Below, piece by piece: positions 1 through 7,795 of a DNA stretch of 14,755 nt. Every line of letters begins with the position of its first letter. Position 1 is the stretch's first letter. The notes beneath the pieces were generated by a model that was not told where the DNA came from, made no database searches, and was given only the letters and a program-made list of their open reading frames with translations. This DNA is from Candidatus Omnitrophota bacterium (GTDB taxonomy: Bacteria > Hinthialibacterota > Hinthialibacteria > JAKQFZ01): NCBI GenBank assembly GCA_029558215.1, contig JAKQFZ010000103.1, positions 1 to 14,755 on the forward strand, given 5' to 3'. The position numbers were made by a program, and so were the translations under genes.

Positions 1-1092
1 CTCCTGACCTTGCGAGTTGTCGCAGGGATGGATCGTCAGTGGAAAGCAATTCACATCCAGCGGTTTGAGAACCTCCGCGAGTCGGTCGCGTTCCGCCGCG
101 CCACGGGCGACAAACTGCGCACACCCATCGCCTTGGGAGCCAACACCTTTGCCACCCCAGATCAACTCCTGTGCAGGGGCATAGGAAAGAACGCGATGGA
201 GTTTTGGAGAGGTCAATTCCTCAGGACAGGCGGGGAGGACGAACTCGTCGAACAAACGTTGTGCTTCCACCATGAGCCTTCCGATTTCCCGTGCGTTGCC
301 ATCGGAGACGGCACGCTTGGCCTGTTGAAGGATCTCCTCATTGACGGGGCCCAGTGCGTACCGGACGTCTTCACCCGCCTTTTTTGGCGAGAGAAAAGAG
401 GAATGAAGATCCGCGAGGATCTTCTTTGTATTCTTCCCCGCCTTCAAGTCAACGATAAGCACATAGATGCTTTCTTGAGGTTGGAGAATCTCTGATTCCA
501 TGAGATCCCCATCGAATGTGAGGAAAACAGGCTTACGTCCAAAGGCACAGGCCTGATCCATCCTGCCACATCTTGAAGGTGTGAGAATCTCTCCAAGATA
601 GGCATACTCCATCTCGTCCCGAATCGAGAGACCAAGGTTGTATATTCTGTTGAATGCACGGGCAGTGAGAACATTGATGGCGGCCGACGAGGACAGTCCC
701 TTCCGAATCGGAAGATCCATCCTGAAATTGTTAATCTCCACCCCACCGATTGGATGATCCTTCTGGATGTGATAGGCCACGCCCGCCGAGTAACTGTGGA
801 AACCACCAGCCCTTGCGGTCTCTTCCAGAACCGAGGATTCCATCTCAATGGCATGGGGACCGATCTCCCTGCCGTCGGGGAGGGTTGAGGTCATGATGAT
901 CTGGTTCTTGTGAGGCCTTATCTTTGCGTAGATTCCCTGGTCGGTGCCGCAGAGCAGACAGAAACCGCGATGTACCGTGGAGTCGATCCTGCGGTACCCT
1001 CCCGCCCAGTCAGAGTGTTCTCCAAACAGACACAGTCTTCCGGGAACAAAAAGTTCAATCTCACCACACGCGTTCATTTCATTGGCAGCCAC
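1..1092 (-). CDS. GHMP-family sugar kinase (C-terminus cut by window edge)
   Basis: The minus strand is open for 364 codons and runs off the left edge. All three GHMP kinase motifs are visible: an N-terminal PGRLCLFGEHSDW segment (about residues 17-29), the ATP-binding loop KGLSSSAA (about 131-138), and the C-terminal glycine-rich GGKGVGSQGDG (about 312-322). The segment GRMDQ holds the probable catalytic Asp (about residue 179). The family phosphorylates sugars or mevalonate-type alcohols with ATP in the cytoplasm. Motif 3 is near the end, so probably only a few dozen residues are missing. I chose the GTG at 1092-1090 because GGAAAGAGAGG lies 7 nt upstream; a GTG two codons earlier sits too close to that SD, and an ATG at 1077 lacks one. 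The substrate cannot be read from the sequence. A sugar-1-kinase acting on L-fucose, L-arabinose or galactose would fit the glycosidases downstream, but this is inference. Confidence 0.88.
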   Translation of the reverse strand, partial: MAANEMNACGEIELFVPGRLCLFGEHSDWAGGYRRIDSTVHRGFCLLCGTDQGIYAKIRPHKNQIIMTSTLPDGREIGPHAIEMESSVLEETARAGGFHSYSAGVAYHIQKDHPIGGVEINNFRMDLPIRKGLSSSAAINVLTARAFNRIYNLGLSIRDEMEYAYLGEILTPSRCGRMDQACAFGRKPVFLTFDGDLMESEILQPQESIYVLIVDLKAGKNTKKILADLHSSFLSPKKAGEDVRYALGPVNEEILQQAKRAVSDGNAREIGRLMVEAQRLFDEFVLPACPEELTSPKLHRVLSYAPAQELIWGGKGVGSQGDGCAQFVARGAAERDRLAEVLKPLDVNCFPLTIHPCDNSQGQE

Positions 1093-1099
1093 AGTCACG

Positions 1100-1110
1100 C
1101 CTCTCTTTCC
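1100..1110 (-). promoter_or_regulatory. Ribosome binding site deciding the GHMP kinase start
   Basis: The minus strand reads GGAAAGAGAGG here, 7 nt before the GTG at 1092-1090. This spacing selects that GTG over the GTG at 1098-1096 and over the downstream ATG at 1077. Confidence 0.55.
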
Positions 1111-1135
1111 TCAGGTTCTGCTGCGTGATTTGCGT

Positions 1136-1164
1136 ATCATAGCAGCAATGCGGTGCCCATTCCA
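1136..1164 (-). promoter_or_regulatory. Probable extended -10 promoter of the GHMP kinase
   Basis: On the minus strand TATGAT (1141-1136) matches the sigma-70 -10 consensus in five of six positions and is preceded by TGC, an extended -10. A weak -35-like TGGAAT (1164-1159) lies exactly 17 nt upstream. Initiation near 1129 would give a leader of about 37 nt before the GTG start. This is a pattern match only. Confidence 0.4.
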
Positions 1165-1319
1165 TATCGAAATCCCACGCACCTTAACAGGACTTGATTT
1201 CCCTTGCACATAAACCCGATTCTGTGCTTGATTATTCGAGCAAAAAATGGGTCTATGCGGATCGGTTGTAAGTGATTTCTGCTGGCTGGTCGAACGAAGT
1301 GACGTGCTCAGGAAAGGCT

Positions 1320-3878
1320 ATGGAAGAATTGAGACCAACCCATGAAGAGTTGCTGCGGCGTTGCGAGGCGGCGGAGGCAACTCTTGCTGCCATTCGCTCT
1401 GGCAAGACCAATGGGAAACAGGGGGAACGTGAGACTTGGGTCTTGCGTACAACCGAGTTGGAGCAGCGTTCGGAACACATCAAGAATGTCCTTTTGGCGA
1501 TCCGAAATGTGAACCAGATCATTGTGGCGGAAACAGATCGTCAGCAACTCATTGAAAAAGTCTGCGCGGTTCTCACCGAAACGATGGGTTATTTCCAGGC
1601 CTGGGTCGCACTGCTCGGAGGCGACGGCAAGACGGTGAGTATGACAGCCTTTTCGGGTTTTGATGGTGGCTTCCAGGAGATGAGGCAGCTGCTGGAACGT
1701 GGGCAGTATCCGGACTGTCTGTCCAGAGCAATCGCCAGCGCCACAACGATTGTCATTCAGAATCCAGAGATACAATGCCCTGAGTGTCCTCTTGTTTCAC
1801 AGTACGGCGGGCGTTCGGGACTGGCACACCGTTTGGCTTTTGACAGCAAGGTATATGGTGTCTTGGCGGTTTCCGTTCCCGCTGCCTACGCCTATGATGA
1901 GGAAGAACAGAAGTTCTTTGAAGAACTGGCCAATGATCTGGCTTTTGCGCTTCAAAGGATGGAGATTATCCAGGCGCGACGTGACGCTGAAGAACAGTAC
2001 AGACTTGCCTTGTTTGGCGGGGACTTGGGAACTTGGGACTGGAACATTCAAACCGGTGAGGTCATTTTCAACACACGTTGGGCGGAAATGCTGGGATATG
2101 AGCTGCATGAGATCGAACCCCACATTCGTTCATGGGAGAAACTTGTCCATCCCGACGACATGCCCGATGTGATGCAGGCGCTGAATGCCCACTTGGAAGG
2201 CAAGACAGACACCTACGAGATAGAGCATCGTCTCCTTCACAAATCAGGAGAATGGGTCTGGGTCTTGGACAAAGGACGAGTATTTACCCGAGATGCCGAA
2301 GGAAAGCCCATTCGTGCCTGCGGGACACACCTCGATGTCACCAGACGCAAGCACACCGAAGAGGCGCTCAAGGCAAGTGAAGAAACTTCGCGGAGCATCA
2401 TCAAGCGCTGTCCCATGGGCATTCATCTTTACAGTCTCGAAGATGACAGTCGCCTTGTTTTTGCCGGAGCCAACCCCGCCGCAGATCAAATACTTGGTGT
2501 TGACAATGCTCAGTTCATCGGCAAGACAATTGAAGAAGCATTTCCGCCACTGGTACAGACGGAGATTCCGGATCGCTACCGCCGTGCGGCACGTGATGGT
2601 GACATCTGGCAGACTGAAGAAACACAATATGAGCACGGTGCTATCAAGGGATCTTTTGAGGTCCATGCGTTCCAGATTTCACCTGGCAAAGTGGCCGTCT
2701 TGTTCAATGACACTACCGAACGAAAGACACTTGAGGCACAACTCTTGCAGGCTCAGAAGATGGAGTCTATCGGACGCCTGGCGGGCGGTGTTGCTCATGA
2801 CTTCAATAACATGCTCAACGTGATCCTCGGTCACGCGGAATTGGCCGTGGATCAGATCGATCCGATGAGTCCACTCTTTGGGGATATTCAGGAAATCCGG
2901 AAGGCCGCCAAACGCTCCGCTGACCTGACGCGCCAGCTTCTTGCCTTTGCCCGAAAGCAGACCATCTCACCCAAAGAACTCGATCTGAATGATGCGGTGG
3001 AGGCCATGCTCACAATGCTGCGGCGCCTCATCGGCGAGAACATTGATCTGGTCTGGCTGCCTGGCGCCCGTGCCTCTCGGGTCAGAATTGACCCGTCTCA
3101 GTTGGATCAGATTCTCGCCAATCTCTGTGTCAATGCTCGGGATGCCATTGGCGAGGTGGGTAAGGTGACCATCGAAACGGCAAATGTCGCGTTCGATGAA
3201 GAGTATTGTGCGTCGCATGTTGACTTCACACCGGGCAACTATGTGATGATCGCTTTCAGTGACAACGGTTGCGGGATGGAGAAACAGACTCTGGCGCACA
3301 TCTTTGAACCGTTTTTTACGACAAAGGACATTGGCAAGGGCACAGGTCTCGGACTGGCGACCGTCTACGGAATCGTCAAGCAGAACGAGGGGTTCGTCAA
3401 TGTCTACAGTGAACCGGGACATGGAACCACGTTCAAAATATACCTGCCACGGCTCAAGGCTCCAGCTGAACAGGATAAGACCGAGAAACTTGGCAAGACC
3501 GCCCAAGGTGGTACGGAGACGCTGCTTGTAGTTGAAGATGAACCATCAATTCTCAACATGAGTGTCATCATGCTGAAGAAGATGGGGTACCGAGTTCTGT
3601 CTGCGGGGAGTCCCCTTGAGGCAATCCGTGTTGCCGAAAACTGCAAGGATGAGATTCATCTGCTGATGACCGATGTCGTCATGCCTGAGATGAACGGACG
3701 GGAACTTGCACAACAACTCCAAGCGAAGTTCCCTGGGCTCAAACGGCTGTTTGTTTCCGGCTACACTGAAAATGTCATTGCCCACCATGGAGTTCTGGAA
3801 CCAGGGGTCTTCTTCCTTCAGAAGCCCTTCTCCAAAGACGAACTAGCCTGCGCACTGCGTCGGGTGCTGGACGCCTAG
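1320..3878 (+). CDS. Soluble hybrid sensor histidine kinase (GAF-PAS-PAS-HisKA-HATPase-REC)
   Basis: This is an 852-residue hybrid two-component kinase with no membrane segment, so it should sense a cytoplasmic signal. In order I see an N-terminal helical stretch (about 1-60), a GAF domain (about 65-215), a PAS/PAC unit with WDWNIQTGEV, HPDD and a TRRKHTEEAL linker (about 225-345), and a second, more divergent PAS (about 355-465). A HisKA H-box GGVAHDFNN follows, with phospho-acceptor His493. The HATPase_c domain has DNGCGM (from 648) and GKGTGLGLA (about 673), and the C-terminal receiver has phospho-acceptor Asp785 in MTDVVMPEMNG. The frame also has a GTG at 1272, but ATG 1320 has AGGA 6 nt upstream while the GTG has no evident SD. 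No DNA-binding response regulator is adjacent, so output must pass through its own receiver to a distant partner. Ligand and target genes are unknown. Confidence 0.95.
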   Translation: MEELRPTHEELLRRCEAAEATLAAIRSGKTNGKQGERETWVLRTTELEQRSEHIKNVLLAIRNVNQIIVAETDRQQLIEKVCAVLTETMGYFQAWVALLGGDGKTVSMTAFSGFDGGFQEMRQLLERGQYPDCLSRAIASATTIVIQNPEIQCPECPLVSQYGGRSGLAHRLAFDSKVYGVLAVSVPAAYAYDEEEQKFFEELANDLAFALQRMEIIQARRDAEEQYRLALFGGDLGTWDWNIQTGEVIFNTRWAEMLGYELHEIEPHIRSWEKLVHPDDMPDVMQALNAHLEGKTDTYEIEHRLLHKSGEWVWVLDKGRVFTRDAEGKPIRACGTHLDVTRRKHTEEALKASEETSRSIIKRCPMGIHLYSLEDDSRLVFAGANPAADQILGVDNAQFIGKTIEEAFPPLVQTEIPDRYRRAARDGDIWQTEETQYEHGAIKGSFEVHAFQISPGKVAVLFNDTTERKTLEAQLLQAQKMESIGRLAGGVAHDFNNMLNVILGHAELAVDQIDPMSPLFGDIQEIRKAAKRSADLTRQLLAFARKQTISPKELDLNDAVEAMLTMLRRLIGENIDLVWLPGARASRVRIDPSQLDQILANLCVNARDAIGEVGKVTIETANVAFDEEYCASHVDFTPGNYVMIAFSDNGCGMEKQTLAHIFEPFFTTKDIGKGTGLGLATVYGIVKQNEGFVNVYSEPGHGTTFKIYLPRLKAPAEQDKTEKLGKTAQGGTETLLVVEDEPSILNMSVIMLKKMGYRVLSAGSPLEAIRVAENCKDEIHLLMTDVVMPEMNGRELAQQLQAKFPGLKRLFVSGYTENVIAHHGVLEPGVFFLQKPFSKDELACALRRVLDA

Positions 3879-4002
3879 TCAGAAATTCTGCACTGCTCTC
3901 TTCTTGGTAGACCGCAGTTTCAGGAAAACCAGACTTCGGAAGAGACGGCTACTTTCGCGAGTGCGTGTTGCGCCAAAGAGAACATCGGCGAACCCTCATG
4001 GA
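3879..4002. other. Convergent intergenic gap
   Basis: This is 124 bp between the convergent histidine kinase and methyltransferase genes. I looked for an intrinsic terminator on both strands and found no stem followed by a T-run that I would defend. No other feature is visible. Confidence 0.6.
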
Positions 4003-5295
4003 TCATGAAGCGAGTTTGATCTTGAACTGAATCTGTTTCAGTCGCTGGTTTGTTTCCGCAACGGCTTTGCTCAGAATGCCTCTCAACTGGATGTATTTCT
4101 GTACCTCATATTGGCAGCGTCTGTTAATGTCGGTTTCATGTGCCTGAAGATGAGTGAAATGCGCCGTCGTTTTTGCGATTTCCGCCAAGGCGATGGGAGC
4201 CCAGTCTCGCATCCCCAGCGTTTTCTCAAAACGTGTGATACAGAAGAACAGTCCTCGGAACATTTGATCCAAAGAGGCTGGGGAGACCGTTTCCTGCTTC
4301 ACACTGTCCAGAAGATTCTGATGGCGTTGCTGGAACTCAGCCCACGCTTCTCCCAACTCAGTGGTGAAGCAATCGATAGCTTTCTGAAGCCTCTGCGCAT
4401 CGGCAGAGCAGTGGCCGAGACATTCGACCATTTCGTCCACGGAATGTTCTTTGAACGAGAGGCGTCCGAGACATGCCTTGATTTGTTGCTCGGCGAACCG
4501 CAACAGAATTGAGTCCGCATCCGGTGTTCTTTCTGCCAGAACTTTGATCCAACAGGAGTCCACGTCAATCTTGACAATGCTCAGTCCGCTTCGAAGCAGC
4601 ACATCCTGAAGTGTTCCTGGGGAGAACGTGTACAGATGGAAACTGGGACAGAAATGATCAGGGCAACCATACGGCATAAGAAGGTTGGGCACTTCAATGT
4701 AGATTCGCCCGCCGTGTCGCAGAAGTGCCGCCGAAGATTTTATCAGGGCTATGGGATCTGGCACATGCTCAATCACATGAGACAAAACAATCAGATCGAA
4801 GGTGTTCTCAGGAACCCTTCCAGGCTCAAAACTGCCGTCCAGTATATCCAGGCCGAACTGAGTTCTCGCATAATCGGCACAGGGCTTCTCATCCTCAATG
4901 CCAACAGGCGACCACCCATCCTCACGAAGAAGCGAAAGAAGTCCCCCCACCCCACAGCGGATGTCCGCCACTCTGCGACCCTCGTTCGGTGGTGGATAGT
5001 AACGCCTCAACCATTCGCGTCGAGCTGAGTCCAGATGCTTCTGACGGTCAAGACCCTCCTTGGACAACTCGCCATGCCGAATGTCCGCGGGATCTGAGGC
5101 TCCCTTCGGATACAGTTGTTTGATTTCCTGCTCATCAAGGCGGGGAGACTGGTAAACCAGGCCGCACTGCCTGCAGACATATTGTCTTGGCTTGAGTTCG
5201 GCGGCAATTTCAGGAGACCAGTCTTCACCAAGAGGAATGAAGAGTTCTTCGCGTTCGCGGCTGCCACAGAGAAAACACGATTCAACCGGTTGCAT
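4003..5295 (-). CDS. Class I SAM-dependent methyltransferase with N-terminal zinc site
   Basis: The 430-residue product begins with a Cys4 zinc-knuckle pattern (Cys7, Cys10, Cys41, Cys44), an arrangement common in sugar C-methyltransferases and related Methyltransf_13/23 proteins. The Rossmann domain follows: the SAM loop VADIRCGVGG (about 109-118), an acidic strand end VGIEDE, and post-II LSHVIEHVPDP (about 171-181). Motif I normally reads D-x-G-C-G-x-G; here the first Gly is Arg113. The last 170 or so residues are predicted helical, rich in Gln, Glu and Leu, and I do not recognise them. The ATG at 5295-5293 has GGAAAGGGG 6 nt upstream; the longer frame begins only at a TTG (5349), so the first 18 residues of that frame are probably not translated. 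It converges on the histidine kinase and diverges from the exported-enzyme genes. Substrate unknown; a glycan or sugar nucleotide is plausible. Confidence 0.82.
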   Translation of the reverse strand: MQPVESCFLCGSREREELFIPLGEDWSPEIAAELKPRQYVCRQCGLVYQSPRLDEQEIKQLYPKGASDPADIRHGELSKEGLDRQKHLDSARREWLRRYYPPPNEGRRVADIRCGVGGLLSLLREDGWSPVGIEDEKPCADYARTQFGLDILDGSFEPGRVPENTFDLIVLSHVIEHVPDPIALIKSSAALLRHGGRIYIEVPNLLMPYGCPDHFCPSFHLYTFSPGTLQDVLLRSGLSIVKIDVDSCWIKVLAERTPDADSILLRFAEQQIKACLGRLSFKEHSVDEMVECLGHCSADAQRLQKAIDCFTTELGEAWAEFQQRHQNLLDSVKQETVSPASLDQMFRGLFFCITRFEKTLGMRDWAPIALAEIAKTTAHFTHLQAHETDINRRCQYEVQKYIQLRGILSKAVAETNQRLKQIQFKIKLAS

Positions 5296-5299
5296 GGGC

Positions 5300-5308
5300 T
5301 GCCCCTTT
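5300..5308 (-). promoter_or_regulatory. Ribosome binding site deciding the methyltransferase start
   Basis: The minus strand carries a purine-rich GGAAAGGGG about 6 nt before the ATG at 5295-5293. This supports the shorter 430-residue protein over a TTG start 54 nt upstream. Confidence 0.5.
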
Positions 5309-5407
5309 CCATAAGGACAAGATGCCCCAAATACAAGTGCATTACCCAAACAATAGAGGAAGCGTTTTCAGGCGTCAACCAAAACTGAGAGCAAAGGTGG
5401 CCTTTTC

Positions 5408-5437
5408 TTGACAAGAGTTGCCAGCGACATTCATCAT
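5408..5437 (+). promoter_or_regulatory. Possible sigma-70 promoter upstream of the phosphodiester glycosidase gene
   Basis: A perfect -35 hexamer TTGACA (5408-5413) is followed after 18 nt by CATCAT (5432-5437), which matches the -10 consensus in four of six positions. Initiation near 5444 would give a leader of about 105 nt before the ATG at 5549. It lies in the 253-bp gap between two divergent genes, where a promoter is expected. The weak -10 keeps confidence modest. Confidence 0.35.
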
Positions 5438-5548
5438 GCAACACTCTGAAATGAGCCAGGAGCGTCTGTCCTTGTATCCAAGACCAGAGTCAGCCTTGGG
5501 AGATTCAGGAGCGCCTGCAGATACAGGGTCGTACAGGAGAGTATTCCC

Positions 5549-6979
5549 ATGAAGAGATTTCTGTCTGTGTTTACTTGTCTTATGTTGGTTGCCGTCGCAG
5601 TCTGTGCCAGAGCGGACTGGACTCCTGTCGGAGAAGGCATTGACTATCAGAAGTTTTCACTTCCCGATCCCAACAATGTCTACGTTGCCCGAATGCTCAA
5701 GAGCCATGCAGAGGCAACGATTGAATCCAGCATGCCCAAAGGGACAGTTGCCGGCGCGCGGGAGACAATTCGAGCACAGTCGGAACGACTCAATGGTGCC
5801 ATCAATGCCTGGGGGCATGAATGGGGACAGCAGAATGAGGTCGTTGTGGCCATCAATGGGGACTGGATCTACCCCAAGACGGGAATGCTCTATGGGGGGC
5901 AGGTGCATTCCGGCTGGTATGCAAAGCGTATCTTCTGCGAGTTTGGCGGAACTCAATTTGCCTGGACGTACAGCCGAGAAGCTTTTGTCGGAGGCTTTCT
6001 GAATCAGGCGACACAGGAAATCTCCATCACCTGCAGATCTACCGGTGCTGTTTTGTCCGCTCACGGGGTGAACCGCCCACGGGGCACCGATGAACTGATC
6101 ATCTACACCTCTCAATTTGGGGACAACACAAAGACGGACGCATCCGGTGTTGAGTTGGTTGTGGAGATGACGCAACCCATGGGTATTTCCCCGCTGCCCA
6201 AAATGGCGGTCGGCACGGTTCGTAAGATTCTGACCGACCAGGGAGCCACACCGATTCCCTTTGATCACATCATCCTTTCTGCGTCGGGTAGTGCGACCAG
6301 CGCGCTGCTTGCCAATGCATCCGTTGGATCTGAGATTGGAGTATCGGTGGATGTCACGGCGCAGGAGATGCCTCGGTTTGACTGGTCGGACACATATACT
6401 TCCATCAGTGGAGGACGGGCACTTGTTCAAAACGGGGTTGCGGTAGACAATTCGTCTGACCATGTCTACGCCTCTCGTCATCCAAGAACAGCCGTTGCCT
6501 ACAACGACACACACGTTTTCTTTGTCGTTTGTGATGGACGGTCAGCGGAGAGTCGAGGCATGTCCAGTCAGGAGTTGAGCAACTTCCTCATGAGCACCTT
6601 GGGCGTTACCAATGCCCTCAATCTTGATGGGGGAGGTTCTTCCACCATGGTGGTAAAGGGAACCGTGGTCAACGTTCCCTCGGATGGCTCCGAACGGGCG
6701 GTGGGTAACGGTCTGATGATGGTCAACCTGAAACCCAAGACCCAATCGCAGACTTTTCAGACAGGGCAGAGAATTGCTGCTGCTTCGGGTGTGGACGTAC
6801 GACTCGGGCCTGGCACAAACTACGGCTCACTGAAGACTCTCACGGAGACGACGCTTGTCACCGTTGAGCCACATTCCCTGAATGGCATCCACGCTACAGC
6901 AGACCATTGGTGGAAGGTGGACTGCCAAGATGTGGTTGGTTGGCTGAGAGAAACCGGACTCACGGCAACCGGAGACTGA
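5549..6979 (+). CDS. Exported phosphodiester glycosidase (NAGPA domain) with C-terminal SH3b domain
   Basis: This 476-residue protein starts with a clear signal peptide (Lys-Arg, a hydrophobic run to about residue 19, probable cleavage after CARA near residue 22). The central part is a phosphodiester glycosidase domain, related to the human enzyme that uncovers mannose-6-phosphate and to bacterial DUF2233 proteins. Its signature is seen in HPRTAVAY (Arg313), VVCDGR (Asp329) and LDGGGSST (359-366). Characterised members cleave sugar-1-phosphodiester bonds. The C-terminus (about 405-476) reads as a bacterial SH3 domain, with VDVRLGPGTNYGSL and a closing GWLRETGL, and probably binds cell wall or glycan. 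The ATG has AGGAG 9 nt upstream. It is the first gene of a likely three-gene unit followed by a phosphorylase-like protein and a polysaccharide deacetylase. The substrate is unknown; a phosphodiester-linked surface glycan is inferred. Confidence 0.88.
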   Translation: MKRFLSVFTCLMLVAVAVCARADWTPVGEGIDYQKFSLPDPNNVYVARMLKSHAEATIESSMPKGTVAGARETIRAQSERLNGAINAWGHEWGQQNEVVVAINGDWIYPKTGMLYGGQVHSGWYAKRIFCEFGGTQFAWTYSREAFVGGFLNQATQEISITCRSTGAVLSAHGVNRPRGTDELIIYTSQFGDNTKTDASGVELVVEMTQPMGISPLPKMAVGTVRKILTDQGATPIPFDHIILSASGSATSALLANASVGSEIGVSVDVTAQEMPRFDWSDTYTSISGGRALVQNGVAVDNSSDHVYASRHPRTAVAYNDTHVFFVVCDGRSAESRGMSSQELSNFLMSTLGVTNALNLDGGGSSTMVVKGTVVNVPSDGSERAVGNGLMMVNLKPKTQSQTFQTGQRIAAASGVDVRLGPGTNYGSLKTLTETTLVTVEPHSLNGIHATADHWWKVDCQDVVGWLRETGLTATGD

Positions 6980-7053
6980 CCAGGCACTGACTGGCTCTTG
7001 GTGACGCAGAGTCCGAGCGGCGTGTCTCATTTGTTGAGTAAGCGTCCAAGGGA

Positions 7054-7093
7054 GTGGGCATAGCCCACACGCCTGCAGGTGCAACCTGCTTTT
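7054..7093 (+). terminator. Tandem hairpins between phosphodiester glycosidase and downstream gene
   Basis: Two short perfect hairpins stand side by side. The first is GTGGGC-ATA-GCCCAC (7054-7068). The second is GCAGGT-GCA-ACCTGC (7075-7089), directly followed by TTTT. The second has the shape of a weak intrinsic terminator or attenuator. With only four T residues and a 6-bp stem it could instead be an mRNA-stabilising or processing element that lowers expression of the two downstream genes. Confidence 0.4.
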
Positions 7094-7126
7094 GGAATGT
7101 GGTTTCCTGGGAGAAGAGGATACACC

Positions 7127-7795
7127 ATGAACAAGCCTGGTTCTGTCATGTTGATTCTTGAGTTGCCTGAGCCGCCTCTTCGTCAGCTTGCCGACCGGTA
7201 TGCATCAGAGGCCGAAGCCCTCGGCATTCAGGTTCTGGAAGTACCTCTCGAGCGTGCTGCCAGGGAGTCGTTTGACACCATCAAGAGCCGAATCGAGTCC
7301 AATGGCCTTCTTGCGGCAATTATCCACGTTGCGGTGGGTTGGCCGCTTTCGGAATGTGAAACGAAGCCTTGTCTGGTTTCTCCAAGGGATCATCTCGCGC
7401 TCTGGGACTTTGCCGAGTATTCTCCGAGAGATGCGGGAGGTTCGGTCGCATTCCTGGACATCAGTCATCCCTACGATGAGGCTCTGCTCCACATGGCAGA
7501 GCAAACGGCGCGAGAGATGCAGATGACCTGGGCTTCAGAGGTGATTGCCAGCCATCCCTGTCCCTGGATTCTCACGCCGACCGAAAAGGCGATACTGCAA
7601 CGCACCGGATGCCAGACAGTGACACGGATCGTGCCGCTGACGGCGAAACTGGCTCGCGCGTTCGGCATTCCCGTGTTGGGAATTCTTGCCTTGCCTGAAT
7701 GGAAACAAGACGCTACCTTTACGGATATTGGAGAGTCGCTGGAAGGCTTTTTGGATAGACTCTTTGAAAATATCCGATGCGTAGGAGATCTATGA
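7127..7795 (+). CDS. Short divergent purine nucleoside phosphorylase-like protein
   Basis: This 222-residue cytoplasmic protein has no signal peptide. Its second half resembles the trimeric PNP/MTAP phosphorylase family. PRDHLALWD (about 86-94) matches the family's RDHINLPG-type motif. DISHPYDEAL (111-120) sits where the family has its MSDAYDRTM-type segment. Residues 161-190 align without gaps to the segment ending ARxxGxxVLGI. It is shorter than the usual 270-290 residues, and the N-terminal phosphate loop GSGLG is not visible. By alignment from memory, the base-binding Asn, Glu and Met are replaced by about His67, Leu149 and Arg167. Catalysis as a phosphorylase is therefore doubtful. ATG 7127 has AGAAGAGGA 6 nt upstream, better than the in-frame GTG at 7079, which lies in a hairpin loop. 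Its stop overlaps the deacetylase start, so the two are probably translationally coupled. Real role unknown. Confidence 0.7.
   Translation: MNKPGSVMLILELPEPPLRQLADRYASEAEALGIQVLEVPLERAARESFDTIKSRIESNGLLAAIIHVAVGWPLSECETKPCLVSPRDHLALWDFAEYSPRDAGGSVAFLDISHPYDEALLHMAEQTAREMQMTWASEVIASHPCPWILTPTEKAILQRTGCQTVTRIVPLTAKLARAFGIPVLGILALPEWKQDATFTDIGESLEGFLDRLFENIRCVGDL
7783..7788 (+). promoter_or_regulatory. Ribosome binding site inside the phosphorylase-like gene, serving the deacetylase
   Basis: AGGAGA lies inside the last codons of the upstream gene, with 7 nt between AGGAG and the ATG at 7795. The preceding ATG (7792) would be only 4 nt away and the one at 7777 lies before the SD. The stop and start overlap as TGATG, the usual arrangement for coupled translation. 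Confidence 0.6.

Larger units (their letters stand above)
5296..5548. other. Divergent intergenic region
   Basis: This 253-bp gap separates the methyltransferase (minus) from the phosphodiester glycosidase (plus) and must hold promoters in both directions. Only the plus-strand TTGACA candidate at 5408 stands out. I see no credible small gene. Confidence 0.5.

Noticed and set aside
10..495. Plus-strand open frame of 161 codons at the left edge
   Set aside because: The opposite strand encodes all three GHMP kinase motifs in a continuous frame, so this one is its shadow.
1272..1319. GTG start adding 16 residues to the histidine kinase
   Set aside because: No SD precedes it, while ATG 1320 has AGGA at a suitable distance.
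5657..6514. Minus-strand open frame of 285 codons
   Set aside because: Antisense to the phosphodiester glycosidase; composition is that of a shadow frame.
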